Part shown: positions 18,266 to 25,974 of the stretch, piece after piece
How the letters are laid out: every line of letters starts with the position of its first letter
Numbering within the stretch: the stretch's first letter is position 1
Source: Variovorax paradoxus B4
GTDB taxonomy: Bacteria > Pseudomonadota > Gammaproteobacteria > Burkholderiales > Burkholderiaceae_C
Direction: 5' to 3'
DNA length: 64,000 bases
Assembly: GCF_000463015.1 (NCBI RefSeq)
Contig: NC_022247.1
Location: 3,968,001-4,032,000 of the forward strand
Notes under the pieces: model-generated
Databases searched by the model: none
Seen by the model: only the letters and a program-made list of their open reading frames with translations
What the model was told of the DNA's origin: nothing
Position numbers and translations under genes: made by a program

Positions 18266-18538
18266 CTAGCGGCCCTTTTTCTGCCGTTCGAACTTGCGCC
18301 AATACTGGAACTCGTCCTCGTGCACTTCGAGATCGACCTCCGAGATGCGCGACTGCAGCCGCTCCTGCACGTCGGCCACGGCCTTGTTGTAGACGATGGG
18401 GCCGACCTCTTCAAGAAAGAAACCGAGCAGTGCGCCCGCCGCGATGTTGCCGATCTTCTCCTCCATGTTCTCGTTGAAGTAGCGCTCGATCGACGCGATG
18501 GCTTGCTGCCGTGCTTCCTTGGCGATCTCGATGGTCAT
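18266..18538 (-). CDS. DUF2164-family protein
   Basis: A 90-residue protein beginning MTIEIAKEARQQAIASIERYFNENMEEKIGNIAAGALLGFFLEEVGPIVYNKAVADVQERLQ. This is the DUF2164 pattern: an N-terminal helix, GxLL, FxxEExGPxIYNxAI and a helical end. The function is unknown; members are small cytoplasmic proteins widespread in Proteobacteria. The ATG at 18538 has GGAAGGAACC upstream, which decides the start against a longer frame. It is read toward the small secreted protein gene. Confidence 0.75.
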   Translation of the reverse strand: MTIEIAKEARQQAIASIERYFNENMEEKIGNIAAGALLGFFLEEVGPIVYNKAVADVQERLQSRISEVDLEVHEDEFQYWRKFERQKKGR

Positions 18539-18634
18539 GCGGTTCCTTCCGTTTTTTTGCGCCTCGATTCTGCAGCGCCTCCGTCTTGCGACAATGTCGG
18601 TCCTGCAGACCTGCACCAGACCCCACCAAGACCC

Positions 18635-18841
18635 ATGGCCTCAAGACAACTCCGCACGCTCGAACGCGGCATCCTCTGCATACTGATCGGCGCCGCCGTG
18701 CTGCTGGGGCCGCGCTTCCTGCAAGGCACGCGCTGGTTCGAGATGGTGGCCGGCGCATCGATCGTCGGCTGGTTCGCCCTTGTCCTGGGGGTGGCGCTGA
18801 TCGTGGTCGACCTGGTGCAGCGCGCCAAGGCGCGGCACTGA
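18635..18841 (+). CDS. Small two-helix membrane protein
   Basis: A 68-residue protein, MASRQLRTLERGILCILIG...RAKARH. It has two hydrophobic segments at about residues 13-29 and 37-60 and positively charged ends, so both termini probably face the cytoplasm. No family is recognised and no catalytic residues are seen. It stands divergent from the DUF2164 gene and convergent to the DUF808 gene, 17 bases away. No strong ribosome site precedes it (CACCAAGACCC). Confidence 0.6.
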   Translation: MASRQLRTLERGILCILIGAAVLLGPRFLQGTRWFEMVAGASIVGWFALVLGVALIVVDLVQRAKARH

Positions 18842-18858
18842 AGGCGGCAGAGTTCCGC

Positions 18859-19758
18859 TCAGCGGCGGAGCTTCTTGACGAGTTCGACCACCGCAAGCAC
18901 CACGGCACCGGCCACAAGGCCGATGCCCGCATTCACCCCCATCGACCCCAGCGCGCCGAACACGCCGCCGGTGGCCGCAGCCCAGTCTTCGACGGCATGG
19001 CCGAGGGCCGGCACGCCGTGCACCAGGATGCCGCCGCCCACCAGGAACATGGCCGCGGTGCCCGCAATCGACAGCCCCTTCATGAGCCAGGGCGCCGCCG
19101 CGAGAATGCCGCGGCCCAGGGCCTGCGCAGCCTTGCTCGCCTGCTGGCTCAGGTAGAGCCCCGCGTCGTCGAGCTTCACGATGCCGGCCACCAGGCCGTA
19201 GACGCCGATGGTCATGATCAGCGCAATGCCTGCGAGCACGGTGAACTGCGTGAGAAAGGACTGGCCCTGCACGGTGCCCAGCGTGATGGCGATGATCTCG
19301 GCCGAAAGAATGAAGTCGGTGCGCACCGCGCCCTTGATCTTGTCCTTTTCGACCGCGACCACGTCGACGGCCTCATCGGCCACGGCGCGCTCATGGCGCG
19401 CGGTATCGGCTTCGTGCTCCTGCCTGTGCAGGAACTTGTGGGCCAGCTTCTCGCAGCCCTCGAAGCAAAGGAAGGCGCCGCCCACCATCAGCAGCGGCGT
19501 GACCAGCCAGGGCAGCCAGGTGCCGATGGCCAGCGCCGCGGGCACCAGGATGAGCTTGTTGACGAACGAGCCCTTGCACACCGCCCAGACCACCGGCAAT
19601 TCGCGGTCGGCCTTGACCCCCGAGACCTGCTGGGCATTGAGCGCAAGGTCGTCGCCGAGCACGCCGGCCGTCTTCTTGGCGGCGACCTTGGTGAGGACCG
19701 AGACATCGTCCAGGACGGTCGCGATGTCGTCGAGCAGCAGAAGCAGGCTGGTGGCCAT
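18859..19758 (-). CDS. DUF808-family (YedI-like) membrane protein
   Basis: A 299-residue integral membrane protein beginning MATSLLLLLDDIATVLDDVSVLTKVAAKKTAGVLGDDLALNAQQV, the characteristic DUF808 N-terminus. Several hydrophobic segments follow, with the conserved LLMVGGAFLCFEGCEKLAHKFL and DFILSAEIIAITLG. The family is conserved but its transport or structural role is unproven. ATG 19758 is chosen because the family starts there; the open frame runs 15 codons further upstream. It is transcribed alone, it seems. Confidence 0.85.
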   Translation of the reverse strand: MATSLLLLLDDIATVLDDVSVLTKVAAKKTAGVLGDDLALNAQQVSGVKADRELPVVWAVCKGSFVNKLILVPAALAIGTWLPWLVTPLLMVGGAFLCFEGCEKLAHKFLHRQEHEADTARHERAVADEAVDVVAVEKDKIKGAVRTDFILSAEIIAITLGTVQGQSFLTQFTVLAGIALIMTIGVYGLVAGIVKLDDAGLYLSQQASKAAQALGRGILAAAPWLMKGLSIAGTAAMFLVGGGILVHGVPALGHAVEDWAAATGGVFGALGSMGVNAGIGLVAGAVVLAVVELVKKLRR

Positions 19759-19843
19759 GGCAGGGGTCGGAGTGGAAAAAAGAAGCGGCGAGCTTAGCCG
19801 CAACCGCGGCGCCCGCCGGCAATACCCGTACGCGGCCGGCGCG

Positions 19844-20362
19844 TCAGGCGACGCTGCGCTTGAGGCGGATCTCTTCGACCCGCACGGTGCCCAGCGCGGT
19901 GGTCTTGGCGGTCTTCATTTCGCGCTTGAAGCCGGCGAGTTCATGGAAGCGCATGGCGCGGTCGTTGCGAATGGGCACCCAGACCGTGACCGTGGTGCAG
20001 CCCTCTTCCTCGAGGCCTTCGCGCGCGGCGTCCCAGAGGGCGACACCGATGCCCTTGCCCCAATGCTCGGGCTTGACGTAGATGGCCCAGATCTCGCCCG
20101 TGGTGGACGGCGTCTTGGGATCGCGCGAGCGGTCGAAGCCGACGAAGCCGACGATTTCTCCGTCGAGCACCGCCACCTGCACCTGCGGCTCGCTGAACTC
20201 GATGGCTTCGCGCCACTTGGCTTCGCGCGAGGCGGGTGCCAGCACGCGCAGCTCTTCTTCGGGCAGGATGCCTTCGTAGGCAGCCTTGGCGGCCAGGGCA
20301 TGGACTTCGGCGACGGCCTTGGCGTCGCGCATGGTGGCGGGGCGAACTTCGTAATCTGACAT
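19844..20362 (-). CDS. GNAT-family N-acetyltransferase
   Basis: A 172-residue acetyltransferase starting MSDYEVRPATMRDAKAVAEVHALAAKAAYEGILPEEEL. The central strand and acetyl-CoA loop are EIWAIYVKPEHWGKGIGVALWDAA (about 91-114), with the Q/R-x-x-G-x-G/A equivalent at HWGKGIG. The last third has RAMRFHELAGFK. The substrate, a protein N-terminus or a small molecule, is unknown. The 21 codons before ATG 20362 are open but have no family match. Confidence 0.82.
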   Translation of the reverse strand: MSDYEVRPATMRDAKAVAEVHALAAKAAYEGILPEEELRVLAPASREAKWREAIEFSEPQVQVAVLDGEIVGFVGFDRSRDPKTPSTTGEIWAIYVKPEHWGKGIGVALWDAAREGLEEEGCTTVTVWVPIRNDRAMRFHELAGFKREMKTAKTTALGTVRVEEIRLKRSVA

Positions 20363-20455
20363 GAATGCGGGGAAATCAAAAGGAACTGCGTATTGTCGCC
20401 GCACCGCTAAACTGCCCGCTACCACGCCGCATACGCAGCATCAAAAGGAGTCGAT

Positions 20456-20605
20456 ATGGCCAAGGGTCAACAGCGCGCAAACAAGGAAGCCAAGAAACCG
20501 AAGAAGGACACTTCGCCGCCCAAGCCGGTGGGCACCGGCGGCATCGAACCCGTCCGCACGATCACCACGGCGGTGATCCCGCGCGGCAAGCTCAAGAACA
20601 AGTGA
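20456..20605 (+). CDS. 49-residue Lys-rich conserved small protein
   Basis: The ATG at 20456 opens [20 protein letters not shown] and ends [13 protein letters not shown], a basic and probably disordered protein. AAAAGGAG lies 8 bases upstream, a very good ribosome site. The stop TGA shares bases with the GTG start of the next gene (GTGA), so the two are translationally coupled. It heads an overlapping trio that ends with a ferredoxin. The function is unknown; the composition fits nucleic-acid binding. Confidence 0.72.
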   Translation: MAKGQQRANKEAKKPKKDTSPPKPVGTGGIEPVRTITTAVIPRGKLKNK

Positions 20606-20910
20606 CCGACGAGGCCCCCGCTGGGCCGGCCCCGGCACCCGCCAAGCCGGCCCACCAGCCCCGCAACCCGCTGCACGGGCTCACGCTGGAGGCCATCGTG
20701 AAGGCGCTGGCCGATCACTACGGCTGGGAGCAGCTCGGCGAACTCGTTCCCATCCGCTGCTTCGCCATCGACCCGAGCGTGGGTTCCAGCCTCAAGTTCC
20801 TGCGCAAGACGCCGTGGGCGCGCGAGAAGGTCGAAAGCCTCTATCTCTTCATGCTGCGCGAACAGCGCCGTGAGCAGCAGCAGCAACAACCACAGCCTCC
20901 GCAGCGATGA
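20602..20910 (+). CDS. VF530/DUF2132-family small protein
   Basis: A 102-residue protein starting at GTG 20602. The core [61 protein letters not shown] (about 23-83) is the VF530 domain, a small helical fold thought to bind DNA. A Pro/Ala-rich leader and a Gln-rich tail ([12 protein letters not shown]) flank it. The start overlaps the previous stop by GTGA, and its own stop overlaps the ferredoxin start by ATGA. The three genes are clearly one unit. Confidence 0.78.
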   Translation: MTDEAPAGPAPAPAKPAHQPRNPLHGLTLEAIVKALADHYGWEQLGELVPIRCFAIDPSVGSSLKFLRKTPWAREKVESLYLFMLREQRREQQQQQPQPPQR

Positions 20911-21188
20911 GGGTCCGGCTCGAACCGTCGGGCCTCGGCTTCGACGCCGAGGCTGGCACCACGCTTCTGAAATCGGCCGAGGCGGCCGGCATCGAAATGC
21001 CGAGTTCCTGCCGCAACGGCACCTGCCGCACCTGCATCTGCCATCTGGTGTCGGGCTCCATCCGCCACATCATCGAATGGCCGGGCCTGAGCGCCGAGGA
21101 AAAGGCCGAGGGCTGGATCCTGCCCTGCGTGGCCGAGGCGCAGAGCGACCTCACGATCGATGCGCCCCAGGCGTTTTCGGTCTTCTGA
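20907..21188 (+). CDS. Plant-type [2Fe-2S] ferredoxin
   Basis: A 93-residue ferredoxin. The cluster ligands are Cys35, Cys40, Cys43 and Cys74 in the C-x4-C-x2-C...C order ([11 protein letters not shown] and ILPCVAEAQ). An extra Cys45 is adjacent. The beta-grasp fold begins [32 protein letters not shown]. It would carry electrons to an oxygenase or reductase, but no such partner is encoded beside it. Translation is coupled to the VF530 gene through ATGA. Confidence 0.88.
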   Translation: MRVRLEPSGLGFDAEAGTTLLKSAEAAGIEMPSSCRNGTCRTCICHLVSGSIRHIIEWPGLSAEEKAEGWILPCVAEAQSDLTIDAPQAFSVF

Positions 21189-21206
21189 AGACCGAGGCGC
21201 TTCGCC

Positions 21207-22481
21207 CTATTTGGCCGCCGCCGGCATCGCGACCACCAGCCGGTCCCGCTGCGCCAGCGACGGAAACAGCTTGAACCAGCCCAGCGCCACCATCATGGTT
21301 CCCACGCCGCCCACCACCACGGAGCCCACCGGCCCGAGCAGCGCCGCCGTGGCCCCCGATTCGAACTCGCCCAGCTGGTTGCTGGCGCCGATGAAGATCG
21401 AGTTGACCGCACTCACCCGGCCGCGCATCGCGTCGGGCGTCTCGAGCTGAACCAGGGTCTGGCGGATCACCACGTTGACCATGTCGGCCCCGCCGGACAC
21501 CGCCAGCGCAACCAGGGAGACGATGAAGCTGCGCGAAATGCCGAACACCACCATGCAGAGCCCGAAGAGCCCGACGGCCATCAGCAGCGTGCGGCCGATG
21601 TTGCGCTCGATGGGCCGGCGCGTGAGGGCGATCGACATCACCAGCGCGCCCACGGCCGGCGCGCCGCGCAGCAGGCCGAGCCCCCAGGGCCCCGTGTGCA
21701 GGATGTCCTTGGCGTAGATCGGCAGCAGCGCCACCGCGCCGCCCAGCAGCACCGCGAAGAGGTCGAGCGAGACGGCGCCGAGCACCGGCTTGCGCTTCCA
21801 GATGAAATCGACGCCCGCGAATACCGTGGCCAGCGTGACCGGCTCGCGCGCGGCCGGCGTGTAGGCATAGCGCAACCGCAGGACGAGCACGCAGGCCACC
21901 GCGAAGCACAGCACGCTGGCGCCGTATACCACCGCCATGCCGGCCACGAACAACAGGCCGCCGAGCGCCGGCCCGCCGATGATCGCGCCCTGCATGCCGG
22001 CCGAACTGAAAGCCATGGCGCGCGGCAGCATCGAGGGCGGCACCAGCAACGGCGTCAGCGCCTGCTGCGCTGGCATCTGGAAGGCCCGCACCGCGCCCAG
22101 CACCAGCGACAGCCCCAGCAGCAGGCCGCGCGTGTCGAAGCGCTGCACCACCGCGAGCAGCAGCACCAGCGCCACCAGCCCCTGCACCGCAAAGCAGGCC
22201 GCCACGATGCGACCGCGGTGGTGGCGGTCGACCACGTGGCCGGCGAGCAGCGCGAGCAGCAAGGCGGGCACGAACTGGTAGAGGCCCACGAGCCCCAGGT
22301 CCCAGGCGCTGCCGGTGAGCTCGTACATATGCCAGCCGATGGCCACCAGCAGCATCTGCGAGGCCGCGGTGCCGAAGAGCCGCGCCACCCACATCTGCAT
22401 GAACGGGCGCTCGCGCCGGAGTTCGGTAAAGCTCGGGGGCGGGGGAACGGAGGCTGAGGCAGGGGAGACGGGGCCGGACAT
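21207..22481 (-). CDS. MFS transporter (EntS/MFS_3-like)
   Basis: A 424-residue membrane protein with about 12 transmembrane segments. The start [76 protein letters not shown] matches the MFS_3 group, with the motif-A equivalent [13 protein letters not shown] (about 81-93). The [29 protein letters not shown] segment is typical. Relatives export siderophores or drugs. It converges on the ferredoxin gene 18 bases away. The cargo is not assignable. Confidence 0.82.
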   Translation of the reverse strand: [424 protein letters not shown]

Positions 22482-22561
22482 TCGCTCGAGGATAGCCGAG
22501 GCTTCATGAGCCTTGCGTGAGCGCAGGCTCTGCGTTCTCCTCTCTACACTCCCGCCTACCC

Positions 22562-23236
22562 ATGCCGGACATCGACCTCATCCACGAAGACGCCCACCTG
22601 CTGGTGCTGAACAAGCCCGCCGGCCTGCTCTGCGTGCCCGGGCGGGGCGAAGACAAGCAGGACTGCCTGAGCGCGCGCGCCGTGCGGCGATGGCCCGACG
22701 CGCTGGTCGTTCACCGGCTCGACATGGCCACCAGCGGGCTGGTGCTGATGGCGCGCGGCGCCGCCATGCAGCGTGCGCTCGGCGACGCCTTTGCCGAGCG
22801 CCGGGTACACAAGCGCTACGAAGCCATCGTGGATGGCGCGCTGCCGGTGGAAGACGAGTGGTCGGTCATCGACGCGCCGCTGATGGCCGACTGGCCGAAC
22901 CGTCCGCTGCAGAAGGTGGACCCGGCCGGCAAGCCCAGCCTCACGCGATGGCGTGCGCTGTCTTCGGCTTCAGCGTCGAACGCAAGGGCCGAGGCCACGC
23001 ACCTGCTGCTGGAGCCGCTCACGGGGCGCTCGCATCAATTGCGCGTGCACCTGCTGTCGATCGGCCATCCGATTCTGGGAGACGCGCTCTACAGCAGCGC
23101 CGATGTCCGGGCGCGTGCACCGCGCCTGCTGCTGCATGCCAGCGAACTGGGTTTCGTGCACCCGGTCACGCAGCAAGCCCTTTGCTTGCAGAGCCCGCCC
23201 GGTTTCGATTTCTCTTCTCTTACAGCCCGCCCTTGA
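22562..23236 (+). CDS. RluA-family 23S rRNA/tRNA pseudouridine synthase
   Basis: A 224-residue synthase. IDLIHEDAHLLVLNKPAGLLCVPG opens the domain, and the catalytic Asp is in VVHRLDMATSGLVLMA (HRLD at about 50-53). Conserved motifs KRYEAIVDG, THLLLEPLTGRSHQLRVHLLSIGHPILGD and PRLLLHASELGF follow. There is no S4 domain, so it is the short RluA/RluC-like type that modifies rRNA or tRNA uridines. It has no Shine-Dalgarno sequence; TACACT 11 bases upstream may be a -10. Its last 17 bases overlap the convergent universal stress gene. Confidence 0.88.
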   Translation: MPDIDLIHEDAHLLVLNKPAGLLCVPGRGEDKQDCLSARAVRRWPDALVVHRLDMATSGLVLMARGAAMQRALGDAFAERRVHKRYEAIVDGALPVEDEWSVIDAPLMADWPNRPLQKVDPAGKPSLTRWRALSSASASNARAEATHLLLEPLTGRSHQLRVHLLSIGHPILGDALYSSADVRARAPRLLLHASELGFVHPVTQQALCLQSPPGFDFSSLTARP

Positions 23237-23663
23237 CCACGAGCACCGGCATGGGCGCGTCCTGCAGCACGCGCTGCGTGACGCTGCCCAGCAGCAGCTT
23301 CTCGATGCCGCTGCGTCCGTGCGAGCCCATCACGATCAGGTCGGCCGCGATGGCAATGGCGGTGTCGACGATGCCTTCGTGCACCACGTGGCCGTCGATC
23401 ACGCGCTGGTCGCTGTGCAGGCCTTCGGCGGCGAGTGCCGCCACGCCGCGTGCGAGTGCCGCATTCGCGCTCGCGGTGGCTGCGGCCAGGTATTCGTTCT
23501 GGCCCAGCGCGTAGTCCGCACCCACGCCGATGAAGGGATAGTTGTCGATCACGTGGATCAACGTGATGCGGCTTCCGAACGCCAGCGCCAGGCCGCTGGC
23601 CTTGCTGACCGCGAGCATGGAAGTTTCGGAGCCGTCGATCGGAACCAGGATGTGATTGAACAT
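23220..23663 (-). CDS. Universal stress protein (UspA family)
   Basis: A 147-residue single UspA domain. MFNHILVPIDGSETSMLAVSKASGLA is the N-terminal strand and Asp. The nucleotide-binding loop is VMGSHGRSGIEKLLLGSVTQRVLQDAPMPVLVV (G-x2-G-x9-G-S/T). That makes it an ATP-binding Usp of the MJ0577 type. It probably supports stress survival. ATG 23663 is taken; four codons further upstream also remain open. It overlaps the rluA-like gene tail to tail by 17 bases. Confidence 0.87.
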   Translation of the reverse strand: MFNHILVPIDGSETSMLAVSKASGLALAFGSRITLIHVIDNYPFIGVGADYALGQNEYLAAATASANAALARGVAALAAEGLHSDQRVIDGHVVHEGIVDTAIAIAADLIVMGSHGRSGIEKLLLGSVTQRVLQDAPMPVLVVKGGL

Positions 23664-23770
23664 GGCGGACCTCACTTTTTCGTTCGCAGACAGGCGCGGC
23701 TCGCAACCGAGCCGGGCCCCGAATTTAACCTCTATGCCGGGGAGTGGCTGTAGGACTCAAGCCAGCGGGA

Positions 23771-24523
23771 TCAATCCCCCTGGAAACCCCCGGTGCGGCA
23801 GGTGACGACAAGCGTGTCGCGCCAGCCTGCGCCGCCCTCCTCGAGCGGCTGGATCGGCGTGGACTCGTGGATCACGCGCGCGTCGTCGAGCAGGAGCAGC
23901 GTCCATGGCTCGGTCATGGTGAAGCGCTCGCCGCGCCGCCCGCTGGCTTCGAACACGCGCGTTTCACCACCCTTGATGCCGCTGCGCCCGACCAGTGCCA
24001 CCGCCACCAGGTCGACGCCGTCGCGATGCGCGCCTTCGGGCGTGGGCCGGCCGATGCCGCCCGCGGTGTCGATGCGGAACTGGTGCGCCTCGACGAACCA
24101 CGGCTGCGCTGCCGCTGCGCCGCGCATGCCGCTCGCGGCTTCGCCCAGGCGCTGCAGCAGGCGCTGCCAGGCCGGCTGCGCCACGGTGGCCTCATGCATG
24201 GGCGCGAACCAGCGCTGCATGCCGCCATGCAGCGCGTTGTATTCGATCGGTTGCCAGTGCGCGCGATGCGGCGCCCGCGCAATCGAATCGCCCTCGACCG
24301 TGAAGCAGGCGTGGCGCCGCGTGCGATAGCGACCACCGTCCTTCAAGTATTCGTCCGGCGGAAGATCGTTCCAGTCGGCATGCAGCGCTTCGAGCTGCGC
24401 GAGCGGCACGCCCAGCCAGTCGCTCACGCCTTGCGGGCTCAAAACCGCATAGCCTTGTTCACGCAGGGCGGCCTGCAGTTCGGCGGGCTGGATGAATGGT
24501 GGGGCGAATGCGGCCGTGGTCAC
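23771..24523 (-). CDS. 2OG-Fe(II) dioxygenase (PF10014, amino-acid hydroxylase-like)
   Basis: A 250-residue non-heme iron dioxygenase. The facial triad is visible as His166 and Asp168 in GAHRDGVD and His219 in VIHESTPI, with a downstream Arg in WRDTLVVTCRTGG likely for 2-oxoglutarate. The family includes bacterial L-isoleucine 4-hydroxylase. It starts with GTG (24523), overlapping the stop of the DUF427 gene by GTGA, so the pair is translationally coupled. It lies downstream of egtB-egtD; a role in modifying histidine or betaine derivatives is possible but only inferred. Confidence 0.78.
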   Translation of the reverse strand: MTTAAFAPPFIQPAELQAALREQGYAVLSPQGVSDWLGVPLAQLEALHADWNDLPPDEYLKDGGRYRTRRHACFTVEGDSIARAPHRAHWQPIEYNALHGGMQRWFAPMHEATVAQPAWQRLLQRLGEAASGMRGAAAAQPWFVEAHQFRIDTAGGIGRPTPEGAHRDGVDLVAVALVGRSGIKGGETRVFEASGRRGERFTMTEPWTLLLLDDARVIHESTPIQPLEEGGAGWRDTLVVTCRTGGFQGD

Positions 24524-24804
24524 GACGCGGTGACTTTCACGTCCTTCCAGAACGCAACCCGGTCGCGGATTTCCTCGGCTTCGGGCTTCGGGTCGGCGTA
24601 GTACCAGGCGGCGTCGGTGTTGAGCTCGCCGTTGACCAGCAGCGAGTAGTAGCTGGCCATGCCCTTCCAGGGGCAGGTGGTCTTGTGGTTGCTGAAGGTC
24701 ACGTGGTCACGGTTGAGCGAGCTCATCGGGAAATAGTGGTTGCCTTCGACGAGCACGGTGTCGTCGCTTTCGGCGATGGTGACGCCGTTCCAGGTTGCTT
24801 TCAT
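24520..24804 (-). CDS. DUF427-domain protein
   Basis: A 94-residue protein, MKATWNGVTIAESDDTVLVEGNHYFPMSSLNRDHVTFSNHKTTCPWKGMASYYSLLVNGE...AWYYADPKPEAEEIRDRVAFW. This is the complete DUF427 domain, including the conserved TxCPWKGxAxYY motif around Cys44. The function is unknown; the family is widespread and often lies beside small-molecule enzymes. The start lies about 150 bases downstream of egtD. Its end overlaps the dioxygenase start. Confidence 0.83.
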   Translation of the reverse strand: MKATWNGVTIAESDDTVLVEGNHYFPMSSLNRDHVTFSNHKTTCPWKGMASYYSLLVNGELNTDAAWYYADPKPEAEEIRDRVAFWKDVKVTAS

Positions 24805-24957
24805 GGTCTTGCACTCCAAGGGGGAGGTGGCGCGGGGCGCATTTGGCGGGTGCGCTGCCGCACGGGGAAGGGGTATTGTGCCCGTTGCCTTTGGCGGGGA
24901 TTTTTGTGTGGCTTATGGCTTTGAGTTCCGGGGCCGGGTCTCGCCCCGGAACAAAAA

Positions 24958-25971
24958 TCAGGCCCCGAGCCAATGCACGCTGAAGAGCCTCTCCGGATCC
25001 GTCCAGACCGCCCCCGGCCGAAACCCCGCCTTCACAGCCAGGGCCCGCAATCCATCCACAGTGAACTTGTGCGAGTACTCGGTATGGATCGTCTCCCCTT
25101 CCTCGAACCCGAACCGCTCGCCATTCAATGAAACCGTCTGGTCCCGCCGGCTCACCAGATGCATCTCGATGCGCTGCTTCGGCGCGTTGTAGAACGCCGC
25201 GTGCGCAAAGCCGTCGAGGTCGAAGTTCGCATCGAGCTCGGTATTGGCGCGCCGCAGCAGGTTGAGGTTGAACGCCGACGTCACGCCCTGTGCGTCGTTG
25301 TACGCCGCATGCAGGCGTCCTGGATCCTTCACCAGGTCGACGCCGATCAGCAGCCCCCCGCCGCGCAGCATCCGCGCCGCGAGCTGCAGGAAGGCCAGCG
25401 CCTCGTCGGGTTCGAAATTTCCGATCGTCGAGCCGGGGAAGAATCCCACGCGCTTGCCCGCGCCTGGCAACGGCGCCGGCAGCACCAGCGGCATCGTGTA
25501 GTCCGCCGCAATCGGCTGCACCACCAGCTCCGGGTAATCGGCCCTGAGTCGCTCGGCGGCGGCCGCCAGGTGCTCGCCAGAGATGTCGATCGGCAGGTAG
25601 CGCCGGGGCGATTCAAGCGCATCGAGCAGCAGCCGCACCTTGGTCAGGGAGCCAGCGCCGAACTCCACGATTTCCGCGCCGGGACCGATCTGCTCGGCGA
25701 TCTCCCCGGCGCATTCGCCGAGGATGCGCAGCTCGGTACGCGTGGGGTAGTACTCCGGCAATTCGCAGATGCGGTCGAACAGTTGCGAACCCGCCGCGTC
25801 GTAAAAATACTTGGGTGAAATCCGGCGCGGCTTGCGCGCAAGGCCCGCCTGCATCTCGCGGCCGAACTCGGAGAGCAGCGGCGTGCTCTCCAGGCCGGCA
25901 GGCGCCACGGGCTGGCGCTGCTGTTGGGCGGCGGCAAACGAAAGGGAGGACGAGGATGTTGGATTGCGCAT
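24958..25971 (-). CDS. egtD: L-histidine N-alpha-methyltransferase (ergothioneine synthesis)
   Basis: A 337-residue SAM enzyme that trimethylates the alpha-amino group of histidine to hercynine. It has RKPRRISPKYFYDAAGSQLFDRICELPEYYPTRTEL, the substrate-site pattern of EgtD. The SAM loop is VEFGAGSLTK (about 96-105), followed by YLPIDISGEHL and FFPGSTIGNFEPDEAL. The C-terminal HTEYSHKFTVDGL is also conserved. It begins 3 bases after the egtB stop, so the two form an operon with egtB first. The length is normal (about 320-340). Confidence 0.92.
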   Translation of the reverse strand: MRNPTSSSSLSFAAAQQQRQPVAPAGLESTPLLSEFGREMQAGLARKPRRISPKYFYDAAGSQLFDRICELPEYYPTRTELRILGECAGEIAEQIGPGAEIVEFGAGSLTKVRLLLDALESPRRYLPIDISGEHLAAAAERLRADYPELVVQPIAADYTMPLVLPAPLPGAGKRVGFFPGSTIGNFEPDEALAFLQLAARMLRGGGLLIGVDLVKDPGRLHAAYNDAQGVTSAFNLNLLRRANTELDANFDLDGFAHAAFYNAPKQRIEMHLVSRRDQTVSLNGERFGFEEGETIHTEYSHKFTVDGLRALAVKAGFRPGAVWTDPERLFSVHWLGA

Positions 25972-25974
25972 GAT

